Position numbers and translations under genes: made by a program
Origin: Mytilus galloprovincialis
Taxonomy: Eukaryota; Mollusca; Bivalvia; Mytilida; Mytilidae
Assembly (NCBI RefSeq): GCF_965363235.1
Contig: NC_134846.1
Location: forward strand, 64,655,121 to 64,719,120
Direction of reading: 5' to 3'
DNA: 64,000 nucleotides
The notes under the pieces: model-generated
What the model was told of the DNA's origin: nothing
Database searches by the model: none
What the model saw: the letters and a program-made list of their open reading frames with translations, nothing else
Shown here: piece after piece, positions 58,595 through 64,000 of the stretch
Layout: every line of letters starts with the position of its first letter
How positions within the stretch are numbered: the stretch's first letter is position 1

Positions 58595-61500
58595 GAGTAA
58601 TAAGGAAATGAAAATTTAATAAGGAAATAGAAACTGAATAAAGAAATAGAAACCCAATAAGGAAATGGAAATCTAATATTATAACAATGAAATAAAAACC
58701 CAATAAGGAAATGGAAATCTAATATTATAACAATGAAATAAAAACCCAATAAGGAAATAGAAACCGAAAAAGGAATGAAAATCGAATAAGGAAAAAGTTA
58801 CCGAATAAGGAAATGAAAATTGAATTAGGAAATAGAAACCGAATAAGGAAATGAAAATTGAATAAAGAAATAGACACCAAATAAGGAAATAGAAACCGAA
58901 TAAGTAAAAAGTTACCGAATAAGAAAATGAAAATCGAATAAGGAAAAAGAAACCGAATAAGGAATGTTATTACATTGGTTGCAATGAATAACATTGATTT
59001 CCCAGTTAAATAAAAACCGATAATTTCACATGTGAAATAAACGTGGTTATTTCACTCTCTGACGTCATACAATAATAGGCGTTGTCAAGACGTCGATAAC
59101 GTCGGATCAAAACAAATTGTGAATGCGTAGGAAAAACATATTGTTCTTTACATTTCTAACATTAATTTCTTTTAAAAAAGCCATTAGCCAATGTAATAAA
59201 AAGTATAACTATTAATCACCGTATTTGAATATCAAAAATAAGACAACTTGTGACCGAACGCCGCTATGGATTAAACTCATGCTGCGCACTCGTTTAATCC
59301 ATGCGTCGTTCGGTCACGCGTTGTCTTATTTTTGATATACAAATACGGCGATTCGTTATACTATAAATAATCAAAAAAGGAAAAAGAAAACGAATAAGGA
59401 AACGAAAAAACCTTTTTGAGGAAAAAAAAAATTTGAGGAAAAAAAATTTTGAGGAAAAAAAAATTTTGGAAAAAAAATTTGAGGAAAAAAAAAATTTGAG
59501 GAAAAAAAAAAATCAGTTTGGACTTGTAATATTTTTCAAAATTTGAATATCGAAAAAGGAAATGGAAACTGAATAAGGAAATGAAAATCGAAAAAGGAAA
59601 TAGAAACCGAAAAAGGAAATGAATATTGGAAAAGGAAAAAGAAACCGAATAAGGAAATGAAAATCGAATAAGGAAATGAAAATCCTTTAAGGAAATAGAA
59701 ACTGAATAAGGAAATAGAAACCGAATAAGGAAATAGAAACCGAAAAAGGAAATGAATATTGAAAAAGGAAAAAGAAACCGAATTAGGAAATGAAAATCGA
59801 ATAAGGAAATGGAAATCGAATAAGGAAACGAAAATCATAGAAGGAAATAGAAACCGAATAAGGAAATAGAAACCGAAAAAGGAAATGAATATTGAAAAAG
59901 GAAAAAGAAACTGAATAAGGAAAAGCAAACCATTTAAGGAAATGGAAATTGAATAAGGAAATGAAAATCCAATAAGGAAATAGAAACCGAATAAGGAAAT
60001 AGAAACACAAAAAAGGAAATAGAAACATAAAAAAGGAAATGAATATTGAAAAAGGAAAAAGAAATTGAATTAGGAAATAGAAACCGAATAAGGAAATAGA
60101 AACCAAATAAGGAAATAGAAACCGAATAAGGAAATAGTAACCGAAAAAGGAAATGAATATTGAAAAAGGAAAAAGAAACCGAATAAGGAAATGAAATTCG
60201 AATAAGGAAATGGAAATTGAATAAGGAAATGAAAATCCAATAAGGAAATAGAAACTGAAAAGGAAATAGAAACCGAAAAAAGGAAATGAATATTGAAAAA
60301 GGAAAAAGAAACCGAATAAGGAAATGAAAATCTAATAAGGAAATAGAAACTGAAAAGGAAATGAATATTGGAAAAGGAAAAAGAAACCGAATAAGGAAAT
60401 GAAAATCAAATAAGGAAATGGAAATCGAATAAGGAAATGAAAATCCAATAAGGAAATAGAAACCGAATCAGGAAATAGAAACCGAAAAAGGAAATGAATA
60501 TTGAAAAAGGAAAAAGAAACCGAATAAGGAAATAAAATTCGAATAAGGAAATGAAAATCCAATAAGGAAATAGAAACCGAATAAGGAAATAGAAACCGAA
60601 AAAAGGAAATGAATATTGAAAAAGGAAAAAGAAACTGAATAAGGAAATGAAAATCGAATAAGGAAAAAGAAACCGAATAAGGAATGATAATCGAAAAAGG
60701 AAAAAGAAAACGAATAAGGAAAAGAAAAAAAATTTTGAAGAAAAACTTTTTGAGGAAAAAGAAAATTTGAGGAAAAAAAAATTTGAGGAAAAAAAATTTG
60801 AGGAAAAAAAAAAATTTGAGGAAAAAAAATTTTGAGGGAAAAAAAATTTTGAGGAAAAAAAAAATTTGAGGAAAAAAAATTTTGAGGAAAAAAATATTTG
60901 AGGAAAAAAATTTTTAGGAAAAAAAAATTTGAGGAAAAAAAATTTTGAAGTAAAAAAAAAATTCAATTTGGACTTGTAATATTTTTCAAAATTTGAATAT
61001 CGAAAAAGGAAATGGAAACCGAATAAGGAAATAGAAACCAAATAAGGAAATAGAAACCGAAAAAGGAAATGAATATTGAAAAAGGAAAAAGAAACCGAAT
61101 TAGGAAATGAAAATCGAATAAGGAAATGGAAATCGAATAAGGAAACGAAAATCCAATTAGGAAATAGAAACGGAATAAGGAAATAGAAACTGAAAAAGGA
61201 AATGAATATTGAAAAAGGAAAAAGAAACTGAATAAGGAAATGAAAATCGAATAAGGAAATGGAAATCGAATAAGGAAATGAAAATCCAATAAGGAAATAG
61301 AAACTGAATAAGGAAATAGAAACCGAATAAGGATATGAATATTGAAAAAGGAAAAAGAAACCAAATTAGGAAATGAAAATCGAATAAGGAAACGAAAATC
61401 CAATTAGGAAATAGAAACCGAATAAGGAAATAGAAACCGAATAAGGAAATAGAAACCGACAAAAGGAAATGAATAATGAAAAAGGAAAAAGAAACCGAAT

Positions 61501-62034
61501 AAGGAAATGAAAATCGAATAAGGAAATGGAAATCCAATAAGGAAATGAAAATCCAATAAGGAAATAGAAACCGAATAAGGAAATAGAAACTGAAAAAGGA
61601 AATGAATATTGAAAAAGGAAGAAGAAACCGAATAAGGAAATGAAAATCGAATAAGGAAATGAAAATCGAATAAGGAAATAGAAATCGAATAAGGATGATA
61701 ATCGAAAAAGAAAAAAGAAAACGAATAAGGAAATGAAAAAAAATTTGAAGAAAAACTTTTTGAGGAAAAATATTTTGAGGAAAAAAAAAATTTGAGGAAA
61801 AAAATTTTTGATGAAAAACAAATTGAGGAAAAAAAATTTTGAGAAAAAAAAAAAATTTGAGGAAAAAAAATTTTGAGGAAAAAAAAAAAATTTGAGGAAA
61901 AAAATTTTAAGGAAAAAAAATTTTGAGGAAAAAAAAATTTGAAGGAAAAAAAAATTCAGTTTGGACTTGTAATATTTTTCAAAATTTGAATATCGAAAAA
62001 GGAAAAAGGAAAAAGGAACCAACTTGTGTCTGGT
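58595..62034 (-). repeat. Right arm of foldback, tandem purine repeats
   Basis: Reverse complement of the left-arm arrays: GGAAATAGAAACCGAATAA-type units, AATTTTGAGGAAAAAAAA arrays, and the conserved block TTTTTCAAAATTTGAATATC near 59532, 60978 and 61977. It is shorter than the left arm (3.4 versus 4.7 kb). Minus-strand ORFs (58543-62073) are the array translated. Confidence 0.92.
58970..59370 (-). repeat. Internal module in right arm, with long palindrome
   Basis: The inverted relative of 51850-52150, from TTACATTGGTTGCAATGAAT to GTTATACTATAAATAA. It contains a full palindrome (59206-59365) whose arms run from AGTATAAC through AAAAATAAGACAAC and GACCGAACG to TGGATTAAAC. The left-arm module keeps only half of this palindrome. 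TGACGTCA at 59060-59067. Confidence 0.88.
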
Positions 62035-62043
62035 GTAGTTGAC
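62035..62043 (+). repeat. Target site duplication, right (GTAGTTGAC)
   Basis: Perfect match to 49189-49197. Joining the flanks gives CTTGTAGTTGACAAG, an inverted-repeat target. Confidence 0.85.
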
Positions 62044-63106
62044 AAGTAAATGAATGGTTGAGTACGAAAACACAATAACATGAAAGTAAATCTATGAAAC
62101 TTGATTTAAATATGAATGCAAAAAAGACATCGTTATATTTTTTTGTCACACGAATGACTGTTATTTTTAATACTTTTCCATTTATAATATTTTGGACGCA
62201 AAAAAACAGTTCATTATTGAAAAGTAAGTAAAATTAAACAGCTCTTCATATTTTTAATAAGCTTTGGATTTTCAAATATTTCGGCCTCGAGCATCACTGG
62301 AGAGATACTGATTGTCGAAATGCTCATCTTGTACAGAAAAATTAGTACTGTTTAAATGTATGTTGTTACTACTAGTATATCAAGTTTATAGATAGATTCT
62401 TAGGAGAGATACGCGCATTACAGAAATAACTTTTTAAAAGAAAATTAAAGGGTCTAATTTTAATTTTTCTAGAATTTAATAAAACTATTCAGGATGTATA
62501 TATACTATACCTGATTTCTTTCTTTCAAATCATCCTATCTTCAAATAGTTAATGTAAAACATATTCAACTGTGTATTTTTGTGCTTTTAAAAGCTAAGTA
62601 AACAAATATAAAGATATATTGTATAAATAAAGGCAACAGTAGTATACCGCTGTTCGAAATTCATAAAGTGATTGAGAAAAACACAAAGTTATGATTCCGC
62701 TTAAAAGCATTCGACTGAAAATGATATCGTGCATTCAACTTTTCACTGTAATGTTATCACATAAAAAACCGGCCTAGTTCATATTTTACCAATTAACGTA
62801 AGATATCAACTGTATAAAACGTTCCATGCTTGAGAAAGGCACAAAATAAATATGGTGTGGTTAAACATGTTTGCGAGAACTCAACTCGTCAGTGTGGTAC
62901 AAAACATACACTCACAAATTCAGGTACATTATCAGTAATTGTCTTAAGTCACATGTTAGTTTTGTTAGTTGAATCATTGTATATTAAGGCGGATCTTTCT
63001 TTGTTTTAATTCAAATGCATTCACAACTTTTTAAGACGATTGAGAGTAAGACATATTGTATAGACACATGTCTATTTCTAAGGACTTGTTTATTTATTTT
63101 ATTCAG
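62044..63106. other. Intergenic, upstream of gene D
   Basis: No gene recognised. The 3' end of the region should include a noncoding exon or intron of gene D, since its ATG follows a splice acceptor. Confidence 0.4.
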
Positions 63107-63377
63107 ATGTCACTCAATGCATATATCAACGAAGCCAGCGATGTGCTTTTTCGTTTTGATCTGTTTACCATTCCACATTCCTCTTCAAATTTTAACATTT
63201 GTGCGGATGAACGTACTCGACAAAAAATGTTTGAATACCTTGGTGAATTCGAAGAGACGGACGAAAGAGGGAATGTTACTTTGTTATCTGTCTTAGAACA
63301 TAAACTATCAGAAGAAAGGCATGTTTGTTCACAACAGCTACGCCTACAATCAAGTCAAATGCTGAAATTTCTCACAG
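63107..63377 (+). CDS. Mab-21-type gene D, first coding exon (partial gene)
   Basis: The ATG follows TTTATTTTATTCAG directly, exactly as in gene B (TATTTCAG|ATGTC). The exon encodes 90 codons plus one base and ends CACAG|GTACGT, a strong donor in phase 1, again as in gene B (247-nt exon 1, phase 1). The N-terminus MSLNAYINEASDVLFR resembles MSFEEFIKGASDVCYR of gene B; the rest is diverged, charged and probably helical. The nucleotidyltransferase exon would lie beyond base 64000, so function is inferred from exon architecture and the short similarity only. The 149-codon frame reported through the donor to 63505 is read-through into the intron. Confidence 0.72.
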
Positions 63378-64000
63378 GTACGTCTAAAACCGGGTGCGAA
63401 AACCAACGTCGTTTGAAGTGTTTCGTTTGCACAAAACTGGCGAGTGAAATACATACGCTTTTGTTAAAAGCTGCTTTAAGGTATAACCAAAAACTGATTT
63501 TTTGAAACAGAACCAAAACAATTAAGAAATCTTTAAAATTCGAAATTGGAATACATCCGCAATTAAACATCGACTTGGGCTTTCTCTGACGAGGAACCAG
63601 CATCACAATCCCGTTTATTTTAACTCCTAACAAATGGATTTTTTTTATGAAAAAGCAAAAGCACTATTTAAAATTACCCTGCTGCGACGATATAAATGTA
63701 AATGTAAAACTAAAGAACTGAATTCGAAGGTGATCTTGGTCTATCAGTTTTACCCGTTTAAAACTAATTCATTAGTTAGTTTTTATAAGATTTCAAAACC
63801 ACGATTTTAGGAATATATATGTAAGCACTTTAAATAGTTAGAAATTTCAAAAAGACATACCATTTAAAAAGGAACGAAGAAACTATTACATTATTATGCA
63901 GTTCCCCAGTGCGGAATCAGGATTTTGAAATTAGGGTCACGTGCCAAACTATCATTGGTAGTGGTACTTGTACAAAGTGTATGCATTTATCATATTTTAA
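63378..64000. other. Probable intron of gene D
   Basis: Begins GTACGTCTAAA; no acceptor with downstream Mab-21 similarity is seen before the window ends. The minus ORF at 63355-63633 has no support. Confidence 0.5.

Larger units (their letters stand above)
49198..62034. mobile_element. Giant foldback-type transposable element, 12.8 kb
   Basis: The tips are identical inverted repeats: ACCAGACACAAGTTGGTTCC at 49198-49217 and its complement at 62015-62034, continuing for about 85 bp through TTCAAATTTTGAAAAATATT. The arms are inverted relative to each other: 49198-53890 is pyrimidine-rich and 58595-62034 purine-rich on the + strand. The loop (53891-58594) has ordinary composition and contains common mussel repeats. 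The 9-bp target duplication fits Foldback/Mutator-like elements; 7 bp would fit Galileo-like P-superfamily foldbacks. No transposase ORF was recognised, so it is probably non-autonomous. Confidence 0.87.

Noticed and set aside
58543..62073. Minus-strand ORFs with the same composition
   Set aside because: Same array in inverted orientation; no splice or start context.
63378..63505. Extension of gene D coding region past 63377
   Set aside because: A strong GT donor at 63378 in the same phase as gene B exon 1; downstream residues have no family similarity.
1..64000. tRNA or rRNA genes, bacterial contamination, viral genome
   Set aside because: No cloverleaf or rRNA sequence recognised; introns, mussel repeats and animal gene families run throughout.

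Overview
This is animal nuclear DNA, AT-rich, intron-bearing and dominated by repeats. It most likely comes from a bivalve mollusc, with Mytilus (mussel) as the best guess. That guess rests on many dispersed repeats I recognise as typical of mussel genomic sequence (for example the GACGAAACGCGCGTCTGRCGT family, the AAGATGTGGTATGRNTGCCAATGAGACAACT family and the 'CACGACGGGTGCCACATGTGGAGCAGG' family, the last quoted in part elsewhere) and on a Mab-21/cGAS-like gene family that is greatly expanded in bivalves. No database search was possible.

Genes. Four genes or gene parts belong to the Mab-21 / cGAS-like receptor (cGLR) superfamily. Gene A (1-918, +) is the 3' end of a large Mab-21-domain protein. 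Gene B (34829-38387, +) is a complete two-exon paralogue with a phase-1 intron. Gene C (44658-46166, -) is an intact 502-aa cGLR with a full GS...E-x-D...D nucleotidyltransferase signature. Gene D (63107-63377, +) is the first coding exon of another B-type gene that continues outside the window. Two broken copies lie among them: a decayed A-type pseudogene (43150-44445, +) next to gene C, and a short relic of a C-type gene (about 3916-3985, -) downstream of gene A. The layout A(+)/C-relic(-) near the left end and A-type pseudogene(+)/C(-) at 43-46 kb suggests that a convergent gene pair was duplicated as a block. The other protein-like segments are transposon relics: a 5'-truncated Penelope-like reverse transcriptase (14107-14967), two LINE C-terminal fragments (25632-25976 and 33239-33390) and a decayed ORF of possible tyrosine-recombinase retroelement type (24990-25530).

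Repeat architecture. 0-20 kb holds scattered mussel repeats, palindromic MITEs, a 477-bp tandem duplication and a 54-bp minisatellite. 20.8-32.7 kb is a 2.8-kb tandem duplication whose second copy is split by a 6.4-kb insertion. That insertion is two tandem copies of one element, with ATAAT before, between and after them; the first copy carries a 67-bp minisatellite array. 34-46 kb is the gene-rich part.

The most striking object is at 49198-62034: a roughly 12.8-kb foldback-type transposable element. Its two arms are inverted copies of one another, each 3.4-4.7 kb long and built of short tandem pyrimidine (left) or purine (right) repeats. The tips are identical, and the element is flanked by a perfect 9-bp direct repeat, GTAGTTGAC. 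A much smaller foldback of similar design lies 0.6 kb away at 48148-48572. The giant foldback sits between cGLR gene C and Mab-21 gene D. No transposase was recognised inside it.
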